Shown here piece after piece: positions 7,137 through 14,150 of a stretch of 14,328 bases of DNA; position 1 is the first letter of the stretch; the number at the start of each line of letters is the position of its first letter. Where the stretch lies: NCBI GenBank assembly GCA_030040815.1, contig JASHSZ010000198.1:1-14328 (forward strand), in the 5' to 3' direction. This DNA comes from Streptosporangiaceae bacterium. GTDB taxonomy: Bacteria > Actinomycetota > Actinomycetes > Streptosporangiales > Streptosporangiaceae. The notes beneath the pieces were generated by a model. It was not told the DNA's origin. It worked only from the letters and a program-made list of their open reading frames with translations, and did no database searches. The position numbers and the translations under genes were made by a program.

Positions 7137-8192
7137 TCAGCTGCCCTTTTTCAGGAAGACCGGGCGGCCAAGTTGCTCGAACACGTGGTCCATCGGCCTA
7201 GCCTTCGGCGTCGCGACCGGTATCGCCGCGCGTGCAGTCCAGACGGTCTCCGCGCGGCTCTGCAGCAGCATGATCTCGTCGCCGGTCACCGCCCACTCGA
7301 TGTCCTGCGGTGTGCCGTAGTGCCGTTCCACCTCCGCCCCGAGTCGGGCAAGCGACCGGATCTCGTCGTCGTCGAGGCACGGCCGCTCGCGCAGGTCGGC
7401 GGCGACCTCCTCGGACGTCGTTCCCCCGCCCGGTGCCTGCAGGTGTAGCCGCGCCTTCGCGGCCACGGTGCGCCGGACGATCTCGCCTGTCACCTTGCTG
7501 ACGACAAATGAGTCGGGCGTGACCTCGCCGCTGACGAGCGCCGAACCGAGGCCCCAGCTGCCCTCGATGGCGATCACCGACCGGTCGCCCGTGGTCGGGC
7601 TGCAGGTGAACATCACGCCGGCCGACCGCGGGTCGACCATCCGCTGCACGACCACCGCCATGGCGACGTCGTGCTCCGGCATGCACTGCCGGAGCCGGTA
7701 GCTGACCGCCTCGGTGTTGTAGAGGCTCGCCCAGCACCGGCGCACATGGTCAAGCACCACGTTGGCGCCGCGCACCCATAGGTACGTGTCCTGCAGGCCG
7801 GCGAAACTCGTCTCCGCGGCGTCCTCGCCGACGGCGCTTGACCGCACTGCCACCGGTGCGTTGGCGCCGAGCGACAGGTAGGCAGTTGTGATTGCCGCGG
7901 CCAGATCCTCGGCCATAGGCGTGGCCGTGATCTGGCCGCGGATGGCCGCCGTCGCACGCTCGATCGTGCCGGGGTCGGTGGCTGGCAGTGCCGCGATCTC
8001 CGCGCCGATGGTGCCCGCGGGGTCCGCGACGCGCAGCGCGCGCTCGAACGCCCGCACCGTGATGACGAACCCCGGTGGCACCGGCAGCCCGGCCCGGTGA
8101 AGTTCCCCGAGGCTGGCGCCCTTGCCGCCGGCCACGGGCCGGTCGCCAGCCCCGACCGCGCCGAGCGGGCACACCAGGGGGATCGGAGCCAT
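7137..8192 (-). CDS. PEP-synthase-type ATP-binding subunit (PPDK N-terminal domain)
   Basis: The 351-aa product is a stand-alone pyruvate phosphate dikinase N-terminal (ATP-grasp) domain. It has GGKGASLGEL at 22-31, PVAVRSSAVGEDAAETSFAG from 113, RCWASLYNTEAVSYR from 152, VQRMVDPRSAGVMFT from 182, and a DIEWAV...QSRAETVW end at 297-318. In PEP synthase this domain moves the beta-phosphate of ATP to a histidine on a mobile domain. Here that histidine is on the separate protein encoded just upstream. A free-standing protein of about 40 kDa of this kind matches the second subunit of phenylphosphate synthase. The ATG at 8192, two bases after the upstream stop, is preferred over an in-frame ATG at 8408, which would add 72 non-homologous residues overlapping the phosphohistidine domain gene. 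Confidence 0.87.
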   Translation of the reverse strand: MAPIPLVCPLGAVGAGDRPVAGGKGASLGELHRAGLPVPPGFVITVRAFERALRVADPAGTIGAEIAALPATDPGTIERATAAIRGQITATPMAEDLAAAITTAYLSLGANAPVAVRSSAVGEDAAETSFAGLQDTYLWVRGANVVLDHVRRCWASLYNTEAVSYRLRQCMPEHDVAMAVVVQRMVDPRSAGVMFTCSPTTGDRSVIAIEGSWGLGSALVSGEVTPDSFVVSKVTGEIVRRTVAAKARLHLQAPGGGTTSEEVAADLRERPCLDDDEIRSLARLGAEVERHYGTPQDIEWAVTGDEIMLLQSRAETVWTARAAIPVATPKARPMDHVFEQLGRPVFLKKGS

Positions 8193-8194
8193 GC

Positions 8195-10009
8195 TCAGCC
8201 CAGGATGCGCACGATGCCGCGGTCTCCATCGACGCGCACGGTCTGGCCGGTCTTGATCCGCTTGGTCGCCAGGCCGGTGCCCACCACCGCGGGCATGCCG
8301 TACTCGCGCGCCACGATAGCCGCGTGCGACATGGCGCCACCGATGTCCGAGACCGCCGCCTTGATCTTGCCGAAGACCGGCGCCCAGCTCGGCGCCGTCA
8401 CCGCGCACACGAGGATCTCCCCGTCCTGGACCTGGCCGATCTCATTGACGCTGTGCAACACCCGCGCGACGCCCTCCACCACGCCCGGGGACGCCGCGTA
8501 GCCGCGGATCTCCTGGCCGTCGTCGCTCTCGGCGGCCGCCCAGGTGGCGAGCGTCTCGGCGGTAATGCCCCACAGCATGCGCACCGCCGGGTCGTTCAGC
8601 GCCTCAGGCACCGGGCCGACTGCAGGCGGGGGTGACCAGCCCTTGAGCACGTCGAGCATCCGCTTGCGCTCAGCGATGATCGGGCCGAAGTGACGGGCGC
8701 CCAGCGGCTGCGAGCCGGCCGACCACGCCAGCATCACATCCGTCAGCGCCTGATCAATCTCCGTGTGGTGTAGCTGGAAGATGTCCTCCGTCTCGGCGAG
8801 CACGCCCTGGCGGACCAGCAGGTCGCCGAACTCCCGGATCTTGGCGAAGAACTGCGTGGTGAACCAGTGCTCGCAGTAGAACTTGTGGTCTTCGACGAAC
8901 GGGAAGACGAGCCGGGCGAGGCCCAGCATCTGGTCGAAGGCGCCACGCTCTTCGTCGCTGGTCAGCAGGGCGCGGTACTCCGCGGCAATCCGTTCGCGCT
9001 CGGCCTTCAGCTGCTCGGTGGGGCGGTCGAGCGACTCGCCCTCGCGGATCAGCCGCACGTACCGCGGCAGTGCCGTGAACGGTACCGTCAGGTCCTCGTT
9101 CCAGCTGCGGTGGTGGTGATAGAAGCCGTCGCCGGTGGATACGTGGAACCACGGCATCCGGGCCTCGGCGAGCGCCGCGAGCCAGCGCTCGCCGCCCTCG
9201 CCGCGCTCAGCCATCGTCGCCAGCACGGCCTGGGGGTCAGCGCCCTCGGTCAGCAGGTCGTCGACGTGGTAATCGACGGCGACCTGGGCGAGCCGCTTCA
9301 GCTCGTCGTCGGGGCGGTACATGATCACTTCGATGCCTGCGCACATGCGCGCGACCATCTGATCCGGCATCTCCGGGAACGCCTGCTTGCAGAACTCGAA
9401 GAAGACGACGTAGGCGCCATAGCCGAGCATGAGCATCTCGGTGTGGTGATGCCAGGCCTTGGAGAACAGGGTGATGCAGCGCTGGAAGTTCTCCCGGACG
9501 TAGTGGTTCTGCGCGATGCCGACGGAGTTGAAGACCACGTCCGCATCCTCGATCTCGGGCAGGTCTGGAACCTTAATATTTTCGATCTCGCTGATCAGTC
9601 CGGCCATGCGGGTCTTCCAGCCCTCGTAGAGGCTGTTCCAGTTCTCGTAGTAGTAGCCGGCGCGCTGCTGGAAGATGGCAAGCCGCTGCTCGATCTCGGC
9701 CGGGTCGGTAACCGGGATCGCGGTGATATAGACGCGCCCGTTGATGATCCGGTGCTCGATTCCGAGCGTGGTCGGGAACACGAACAGGCGGGCGGTGTTC
9801 GCGCCGATCGCGGTGTAGGGGATCTCGGAGGTAATGCTGTCGAACGCCGGAATCGGCTCGGGGAAGTGCATCGCGTTGTGGAACCAGAACCGGTTGTCGT
9901 CCTCCGGCTGGAACCGAGTGAAGTAGGGGTACATCGAGCGCCAGCCCTCGGCGCCCGGCACGTCCTCGATCTGCGAGGGACGCGGGAAGCTGAAACCGTC
10001 GTCACCCAT
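8195..10009 (-). CDS. Phosphohistidine-domain subunit, phenylphosphate-synthase-like
   Basis: This 604-aa protein (about 68 kDa) ends in a PEP-utilizers mobile domain at roughly 520-604. GGAMSHAAIVAREYGMPAV carries the phosphoryl-accepting His562, followed by a VDGDRGIVRIL strand. PEP synthase continues after this domain with a TIM barrel that binds pyruvate. Here the chain stops, so no canonical PEP/pyruvate site exists. The N-terminal 500 residues are rich in aromatics and His (YYYENWNSLYEGW, WHHHTEM, FYHHHRSW) and presumably form the substrate site, as the large subunit does in phenylphosphate synthase and the middle domain in rifampin phosphotransferase. With the ATP-binding subunit it should phosphorylate a small enolisable or hydroxyl substrate. 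The ribosome-binding site GAGGAGG overlaps the stop of the preceding gene. Confidence 0.85.
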   Translation of the reverse strand: MGDDGFSFPRPSQIEDVPGAEGWRSMYPYFTRFQPEDDNRFWFHNAMHFPEPIPAFDSITSEIPYTAIGANTARLFVFPTTLGIEHRIINGRVYITAIPVTDPAEIEQRLAIFQQRAGYYYENWNSLYEGWKTRMAGLISEIENIKVPDLPEIEDADVVFNSVGIAQNHYVRENFQRCITLFSKAWHHHTEMLMLGYGAYVVFFEFCKQAFPEMPDQMVARMCAGIEVIMYRPDDELKRLAQVAVDYHVDDLLTEGADPQAVLATMAERGEGGERWLAALAEARMPWFHVSTGDGFYHHHRSWNEDLTVPFTALPRYVRLIREGESLDRPTEQLKAERERIAAEYRALLTSDEERGAFDQMLGLARLVFPFVEDHKFYCEHWFTTQFFAKIREFGDLLVRQGVLAETEDIFQLHHTEIDQALTDVMLAWSAGSQPLGARHFGPIIAERKRMLDVLKGWSPPPAVGPVPEALNDPAVRMLWGITAETLATWAAAESDDGQEIRGYAASPGVVEGVARVLHSVNEIGQVQDGEILVCAVTAPSWAPVFGKIKAAVSDIGGAMSHAAIVAREYGMPAVVGTGLATKRIKTGQTVRVDGDRGIVRILG

Positions 10010-10011
10010 GC

Positions 10012-10018
10012 TGCCTCC
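10012..10018 (-). promoter_or_regulatory. Ribosome-binding site overlapping upstream stop
   Basis: On the minus strand TGAGGAGGCAGCATG joins the TGA of the acetoacetyl-CoA synthetase gene, a GAGGAGG Shine-Dalgarno and the ATG of the phosphohistidine subunit. This supports that start and tight translational coupling of the two genes. Confidence 0.75.
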
Positions 10019-12016
10019 TCAGCCCACGGGATAGTGCTGCTGCGTTGCTGCGTACCGCACGAAGAAGTCGAGCGAGCCGGGGTTGGCCATGGCGTGTCGG
10101 TTGGCCGCCTGCTCGGGGGGTGTGCCGCGAAGGATCTTGCGCACCGGCACCTCCATCTTCTTGCCGGTGAGCGTGACCGGGATGTCAGGCGCCTGCACGA
10201 TCGCGTCGGGGACGTGCCGCGGCGTGTACTCCCGGCGCAGCCGGTCGCGGATCTGCGCCGTGATGGCGTCGTCGAGCACCAGCTCGTCGGCGAGCTTGAC
10301 GAACAGCGGCATGAAGAACCGCCCGCCCGGCAGGTCAAGGTTGACGATCAGCGCGTCCTCGACCGCGTCGATGCGAGACAGCACGCGGTACACCTCGGCG
10401 GTGCCGATGCGCACCCCGTGCCGGTTGAGCGTCGCGTCGGAGCGGCCCAGGACAAAGCAGCCGCCGCGGGCGTTGACCTTGAAGAAGTCACCGTGCCGCC
10501 AGACACCGGGAAAGTGGTCGAGGTACGACTCGCGGTACCGGACGTCACCCTCGTCATCCCACAGGCGCACCGGCATGGACGGCATGGGCGCGGTGATGAC
10601 CAGCTCGCCCACCTCGCCGACCACGCTCTCGCCGCACTCGTTGAACGCGTACGCCGCCACGCCCAGATGCCGCGCCTGGATCTCCCCGGCGTAGACCGGC
10701 AGGGTGGGCACGCCACCGACGAACCCTGTGCACACGTCGGTACCGCCGCTACCGGTCGCGACCCAGACGTCCTTCTTGACGTTCTGGTAGAACCACGCCG
10801 TGCACTCCGGCGACACCGGCGATCCGGCGGGCATGATGGCACGCAGCGCAGACAGGTCGTACCGGCTGGCGGGCACGACGCCAGCCTTGGTCATCTGATC
10901 TACGTAGGCCGGGCTCGCGCCGAAGAACGTCACCTCCGCGTCCTGCGCGAGCCGCCACAGCACGTCCGGCTCGGGGTAGGTCGGGCTGCCGTCGTACAGC
11001 ACCGGGCACACACCGAGCAGCAGGGAGCTGACCAGGAAGTTCCACATCATCCAGCCGGTGGTGGTGAAGAAGAGCATCCGGTCGCCCGACCGCAGGTCCA
11101 TGTGCAGCCGCTGCAGCTTCAGCTGCTCGACGAGGATCCCGCCGTGCCCGTGCACAATGGCCTTCGGCAGCCCTGTGGTACCCGACGAGAACAGGATCCA
11201 CAGCGGATGGTCAAACGGCACCTGCTCGAATTCGAACTGCGCGGCGGGCACCGGCGGCTGATGCAATACCTCGTCCCAGCGCAGCACGTCCGGGACCGGT
11301 GGCAGCGCCGCCGGGTCCAGGTACGGCAGCCAGATCACCTGCTCCAGCCGGTCGAGCCCGGCGATGATCCGGCGCAGCTCGGTGTCCCGGTCGAACCGCG
11401 CGCCGCCGTACTGGTAGCCGTCGACGCAGAACAGCACCTTCGGCGTGAGCTGCCGGAACCGGTCGAGCACGCCGCGCCAGCCGAAGTCGGGCGAGCAGCT
11501 GGTCCAGACCGCGCCGATGCTGGTGGTGGCCAGCATGGCAATGGCGGTCTGTGGAATGTTCGGCATGTAGCAGGCGACGCGATCGCCGGGCCGCACGCCC
11601 AGCGCGCGCAGCTGGGTGCCGAGTATCCGCACCTGGCCACCCAGGTCCGCCCAGTCCATCGCCGCCAGCGGCGCCCGCTCGCTCACCGAGAACAACGCCG
11701 CCGCACCGGACCGCTCCTGGCGGAGAACGTGCTGCGCGTAGTTGAGCCGGGCGCCAGGGAACCACTCCGCCGCGGGCATGCTTGCCCGGCCGAGCACCCG
11801 ATCGGGCCGCACCGACGACTCGACGCCGCCGTAATCCCAGATTGCCTGCCAGAAGCCTTCGAGGTCGCGGACCGACCAGTGCCACAGCGCGTCATAGCTG
11901 TCAAACCGTCGGCCGCGTGCCGCCAGCCAGGCCTGGAACGCGGTGACGTTAGTGCCGGCGACCTGCTCGGCGCTGGGCGTCCACATGAGGTCGCCCTCGC
12001 GCACTGGCTCGGTCAT
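10019..12016 (-). CDS. Acetoacetyl-CoA synthetase (acetoacetate-CoA ligase)
   Basis: The 665-aa protein is an adenylate-forming ligase of the acetoacetyl-CoA synthetase branch, close to the usual length of about 650. It has an N-terminal WTPSAEQVAGTNVTAF segment, the P-loop FSSGTTGLPKAIVH (276-289), GSGGTDVCTGFVGG (422-435), MPSMPVRLWDDEGDVRY (478-494), WRHGDF with Asp510, and TGKKMEVPVRKIL with adenylation lysine Lys619. The MPSMP...LWDDEGDVRYR stretch is typical of acetoacetate-specific members, not acetyl-CoA synthetases. It would convert acetoacetate, ATP and CoA to acetoacetyl-CoA, AMP and PPi. It is the first gene of the operon and has only a poor ribosome-binding site at this ATG. An in-frame ATG at 11986 has GAGGG 7 nt upstream and may be the true start, giving 655 aa. 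Confidence 0.92.
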   Translation of the reverse strand: MTEPVREGDLMWTPSAEQVAGTNVTAFQAWLAARGRRFDSYDALWHWSVRDLEGFWQAIWDYGGVESSVRPDRVLGRASMPAAEWFPGARLNYAQHVLRQERSGAAALFSVSERAPLAAMDWADLGGQVRILGTQLRALGVRPGDRVACYMPNIPQTAIAMLATTSIGAVWTSCSPDFGWRGVLDRFRQLTPKVLFCVDGYQYGGARFDRDTELRRIIAGLDRLEQVIWLPYLDPAALPPVPDVLRWDEVLHQPPVPAAQFEFEQVPFDHPLWILFSSGTTGLPKAIVHGHGGILVEQLKLQRLHMDLRSGDRMLFFTTTGWMMWNFLVSSLLLGVCPVLYDGSPTYPEPDVLWRLAQDAEVTFFGASPAYVDQMTKAGVVPASRYDLSALRAIMPAGSPVSPECTAWFYQNVKKDVWVATGSGGTDVCTGFVGGVPTLPVYAGEIQARHLGVAAYAFNECGESVVGEVGELVITAPMPSMPVRLWDDEGDVRYRESYLDHFPGVWRHGDFFKVNARGGCFVLGRSDATLNRHGVRIGTAEVYRVLSRIDAVEDALIVNLDLPGGRFFMPLFVKLADELVLDDAITAQIRDRLRREYTPRHVPDAIVQAPDIPVTLTGKKMEVPVRKILRGTPPEQAANRHAMANPGSLDFFVRYAATQQHYPVG

Positions 12017-12054
12017 GCACCGACGATCTCAGCGGCCCTAGCCGGGAGCAATGA

Positions 12055-12078
12055 GGATTTCACAGGATGAAATCCTGT
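12055..12078. promoter_or_regulatory. Two overlapping inverted repeats, candidate operator
   Basis: GGATTTCA (12055-12062) and TGAAATCC (12068-12075) form a perfect 8-bp inverted repeat with a 5-nt spacer. Overlapping it, ACAGGAT (12062-12068) and ATCCTGT (12072-12078) form a perfect 7-bp inverted repeat with a 3-nt spacer. The site begins 38 bp upstream of the first operon gene and lies 84 bp before the divergent VOC gene start. It is noticeably more A/T-rich than its surroundings. It is best read as a binding site for a dimeric repressor or activator, possibly at two overlapping registers. No clear -10/-35 elements were identified. Confidence 0.6.
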
Positions 12079-12149
12079 CCCCGGCGCTCGCACGGCCGAC
12101 GGGCGAAGTGTTCGCTACGCTCAGCAGCAGGGTCGCAGCCGACCACAGC

Positions 12150-12154
12150 GGAGG
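12150..12154 (+). promoter_or_regulatory. Ribosome-binding site deciding the VOC start
   Basis: GGAGG lies 7 nt before the ATG at 12162. The in-frame upstream ATG at 12051 has only a GGGAG placed too close, and using it would make the candidate operator part of the coding region. The 12162 start is therefore preferred. Confidence 0.75.
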
Positions 12155-12161
12155 TCTCTGG

Positions 12162-12578
12162 ATGGCGGCAGGTTTCCGGCTCGGCGGGGCGGTCGTTTTC
12201 GTGCGCAGCCTCGACCGGTCCGTCGGCTTTTACACCGAGGTGCTGGGGCTGGCGGTCGTGGATCGCAGCCCGACGGCGGCGCTGCTCGGCGAGAATGCCG
12301 GCCCGCAGCTGGTGCTACGAGCTTTCGGCGACAACGCCGCACACCCGCTTGGCCAGCTCGGCGTGCAGTATCTGGTCTGGGTGACCGACAACCGCGCGGA
12401 CCTGGACCGCAGCACCGAGATGCTGCGCAAGCGGTCTGCGTACCGGGACACTCGCGGGACGGGCGACGACCTCACCATCGAGGCCCGCGACCCCGACGAC
12501 CTGGTGCTCATCCTCGCCTATCGGCCCGCCGGACAGCCGGGCATGCGCTCGCTGCCGGCGCGCGTCTATGCCTGGTAG
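12162..12578 (+). CDS. VOC (glyoxalase/dioxygenase-fold) family protein
   Basis: From the preferred start the product is 138 aa, the usual size of a single two-module vicinal-oxygen-chelate protein. The first module starts VVFVRSLDRSVGFYTEVLGL (11-30), typical of the fold. The second includes VQYLVWVTDNRADLD, and the chain ends with RDPDDLVLILAY, matching the family's DPDGN-type last strand. The canonical first metal-ligand His of the leading strand is missing (Phe/Val there), so metal-dependent catalysis is doubtful. It could be a binding or lyase-type member with altered ligands. Its substrate is unknown. It is divergent from the carboxylase operon and may share control through the inverted repeats between them, but nothing in the sequence ties its function to that pathway. 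Confidence 0.8.
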   Translation: MAAGFRLGGAVVFVRSLDRSVGFYTEVLGLAVVDRSPTAALLGENAGPQLVLRAFGDNAAHPLGQLGVQYLVWVTDNRADLDRSTEMLRKRSAYRDTRGTGDDLTIEARDPDDLVLILAYRPAGQPGMRSLPARVYAW

Positions 12579-12590
12579 CAGACGGCTGCA

Positions 12591-12614
12591 CCCGAGGTTT
12601 AGCCACACCTGGGG
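12591..12614 (+). terminator. Possible hairpin after the VOC gene
   Basis: CCCGAGGT (12591-12598) can pair with ACCTGGGG (12607-12614), 7 of 8 positions, around an 8-nt loop. It starts 13 nt after the VOC stop codon. No T-tract follows, so this is a tentative terminator. Confidence 0.3.
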
Positions 12615-12622
12615 TTTAGCCA
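12596..12622 (+). repeat. 10-bp direct repeat upstream of the PAS gene
   Basis: GGTTTAGCCA occurs at 12596-12605 and again at 12613-12622, 17 bp apart start to start. The pair lies 46-72 bp before the PAS gene start. It could be a regulator site or a by-product of the overlapping hairpin. Confidence 0.55.
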
Positions 12623-12667
12623 GCGCATCCGGGGAACGCGCTAGGTAACAGGTGGAGGGATTGCGCC

Positions 12668-13102
12668 ATGACGGACGTTGACTACCAGACCGTATTCCGG
12701 GCGTTCCCCGGCCCTACGGCGTTGCTCAGCTGCGACTTCACCATTATCGACGCCAACGACGACTACCTCGCAGCTGTGGGCCGGGATCGGGCGGATATCG
12801 TCGGTCTCAATATCTTCACCGCATTCCCAACGAACTCCCGCGATCCCGGCAATACAGGTGCAGACAACCTGCGAGCCTCGCTCGAGTCGGTCGTTGCCAC
12901 TGGCGAGAGCGACAAAATGGAACTGATCCGGGGCGACATCGAGGTGCCGGGCAAGGCGGGCGTGTTCGAGGAGCGCTACTGGGCGTGCGTGAACTCCCCT
13001 GTCCTCGGGCCAGGCGGCCGGGCTCAATTCATCGTCCACCGCGCAGCGGACGCCACCGCCACGGTGCAGTCCATCATCCGGGCCCAGGCGGTCAGCGGCT
13101 GA
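12668..13102 (+). CDS. Stand-alone PAS domain protein
   Basis: This 144-aa protein is essentially one PAS domain. DYQTVFRAFPGPTALL is followed by IIDANDDYLAAVGRDRADIVG and the NIFTAFP helix, then a NLRASLESVVATG segment and FEERYWACVNSPVLGPGGR with the final strand QFIVHR (121-126). This subtype is usually the N-terminal sensory module of larger actinobacterial proteins such as histidine kinases, phosphatases or anti-sigma-factor regulators. Here it ends about 18 residues after the last strand with no output domain, and no frameshifted continuation was seen in the following 100 bases. It may act as a small sensor that binds a partner, or be a truncated copy. GGAGGG 8 nt before the ATG supports the start and active translation. 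Confidence 0.82.
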   Translation: MTDVDYQTVFRAFPGPTALLSCDFTIIDANDDYLAAVGRDRADIVGLNIFTAFPTNSRDPGNTGADNLRASLESVVATGESDKMELIRGDIEVPGKAGVFEERYWACVNSPVLGPGGRAQFIVHRAADATATVQSIIRAQAVSG

Positions 13103-13204
13103 CTGCCCTGGCTCGCACCGCTCTCGTTTGGTCCGCACCGCACTGGGCACGCCCCAAGACAGGGCGCGCGCCGTGACGGAGCAACGTGACCGAACGGGGG
13201 GACC

Positions 13205-14035
13205 ATGCCTTACCTCAAGGTTGGCCAGGAAAACACCGGATCGATCGAGCTCTACTACGAAGATCACGGTTCCGGGCCGCCGGTGGTGCTCATCCACGGC
13301 TACCCGCTGAGCGTCCGGGCCTGGGAAAAGCAGGCTCCGATGCTGCTCGACGACGGCCGCCGGGTGATCGCCTACGACCGGCGTGGGTTCGGCCGGTCTA
13401 GCCAGACCGCCGTGGGCTACGACTACGACACCTTCGCGAGCGACCTGCACGTCCTGATGGAAAGCCTCGACCTACGCGACGTCGTGCTGGTCGGGCACTC
13501 CATGGGCACTGGTGAGGTCACCAGGTACCTGGGCCGGTACGGCTCGGCGCGGGTGGCGAAGGGCGTGCTCATCTCGCCGATCCCGCCATTCCTGCTGCAG
13601 GCACCTGACAACCCGGACGGCCTGCCCGCGAGCATGTTCGACGGGTTCATCCAGAGCGCCAGGCAGGACTCTGCCGCCTGGATGAAGAGCTTCCTCGACA
13701 ACTTCTTCAATATCGACAAGTTCCGCGGCACCCTGGTCAGCGACCAGTACTACCAGGCGTGCTGGAACATTGCGGTGTCCGCCGCGCCGACCGCGGCGGT
13801 GGCGTGCATCCCCACCTGGGAAACGGACTTCCGCGCCGACCTGCCCAAGATCAACGTTCCGATTCTCGTTATCCAGGGTGACGACGACCGGGTCCTGCCG
13901 TACCCGAAGACCGGCCAGCGGCTGCCCGGCCTCATCAAGGACATGCAGCTGGTCACCATCGACCAGGGCCCGCACGGCATCGCCTGGACGCACGCCGACC
14001 AGGTAAATGCGGCACTGCTGAAGTTCATCGGCTGA
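13205..14035 (+). CDS. Alpha/beta hydrolase, cofactor-free chloroperoxidase-like
   Basis: The 276-aa product has the layout of bacterial non-haem chloroperoxidase/esterase enzymes. It has oxyanion-hole motif HGYP (31-34), YDRRGFGRSS (57-66), nucleophile elbow GHSMG with Ser99, GDDDRVLP with Asp228, and PHG with His257. Length and triad spacing match the Streptomyces bromoperoxidase A2 group almost exactly (numbering recalled from memory). Such enzymes hydrolyse esters; perhydrolysis and halogenation are side activities in vitro. There is no signal peptide, so it is probably cytosolic. GGGGGGA lies 2 nt before the ATG, a rather tight spacing. It follows the PAS gene by 102 nt on the same strand and is followed by a strong hairpin. 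The physiological substrate is unknown. Confidence 0.88.
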   Translation: MPYLKVGQENTGSIELYYEDHGSGPPVVLIHGYPLSVRAWEKQAPMLLDDGRRVIAYDRRGFGRSSQTAVGYDYDTFASDLHVLMESLDLRDVVLVGHSMGTGEVTRYLGRYGSARVAKGVLISPIPPFLLQAPDNPDGLPASMFDGFIQSARQDSAAWMKSFLDNFFNIDKFRGTLVSDQYYQACWNIAVSAAPTAAVACIPTWETDFRADLPKINVPILVIQGDDDRVLPYPKTGQRLPGLIKDMQLVTIDQGPHGIAWTHADQVNAALLKFIG

Positions 14036-14057
14036 CGACTGGTCAGGGTTCCGGGGT

Positions 14058-14121
14058 TGCCCCCGGCCAGCGCCCCCGCTCGTGCATATCTGCGCGGGCT
14101 CGGGGGTAGCTGCCGGGGGCA
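14058..14121 (+). terminator. Long stem-loop after the hydrolase gene
   Basis: TGCCCCCGGC (14058-14067) pairs perfectly with GCCGGGGGCA (14112-14121), and an inner CCCCCG/CGGGGG pairing (14073-14078 with 14101-14106) extends the stem. The structure starts 22 nt after the hydrolase stop and lies before the next gene. The run TATCTTCC follows in place of a clear T-tract. A shorter competing stem, CCGGGG (14051-14056) with CCCCGG (14061-14066), shares the left arm. Confidence 0.65.
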
Positions 14122-14150
14122 CTATCTTCCGACCCCGGAGAGTGACGGTC

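Noticed and set aside
8193..8408. N-terminal extension of the ATP-binding subunit to an ATG at 8408
   Set aside because: It would add 72 Arg/Gly-rich residues overlapping the coding sequence of the phosphohistidine domain. The ATG at 8192 starts exactly where family homology begins.
3767..10009. Reading the cluster as ordinary PEP synthase plus pyruvate carboxylase for gluconeogenesis
   Set aside because: The phosphotransferase lacks the PEP/pyruvate barrel after its His domain, the carboxyltransferase lacks the pyruvate-anchoring Arg, and the linked ligase is specific for acetoacetate. It is kept only as the main alternative to test.
7137..10009. Phenol degradation by phenylphosphate synthase
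   Set aside because: The subunit layout matches, but there is no UbiD-like carboxylase or third CBS-domain subunit, and a biotin carboxylase with acetoacetyl-CoA synthetase does not fit phenol.
8867..12070. Very long plus-strand open frame of 1067 codons antisense to the acetoacetyl-CoA synthetase and phosphohistidine genes
   Set aside because: The opposite strand encodes two proteins with clear family motifs. Long antisense open frames are common in high-GC genes, and this translation shows no domain-like pattern.
12051..12161. N-terminal extension of the VOC protein
   Set aside because: The ATG at 12161/12162 has a well-placed GGAGG, the extension shows no family similarity, and it would run through the palindromic site.
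13150..13166. 5-bp inverted repeat CGCCC/GGGCG between the PAS and hydrolase genes
   Set aside because: It is too short to distinguish from chance in G/C-rich DNA.
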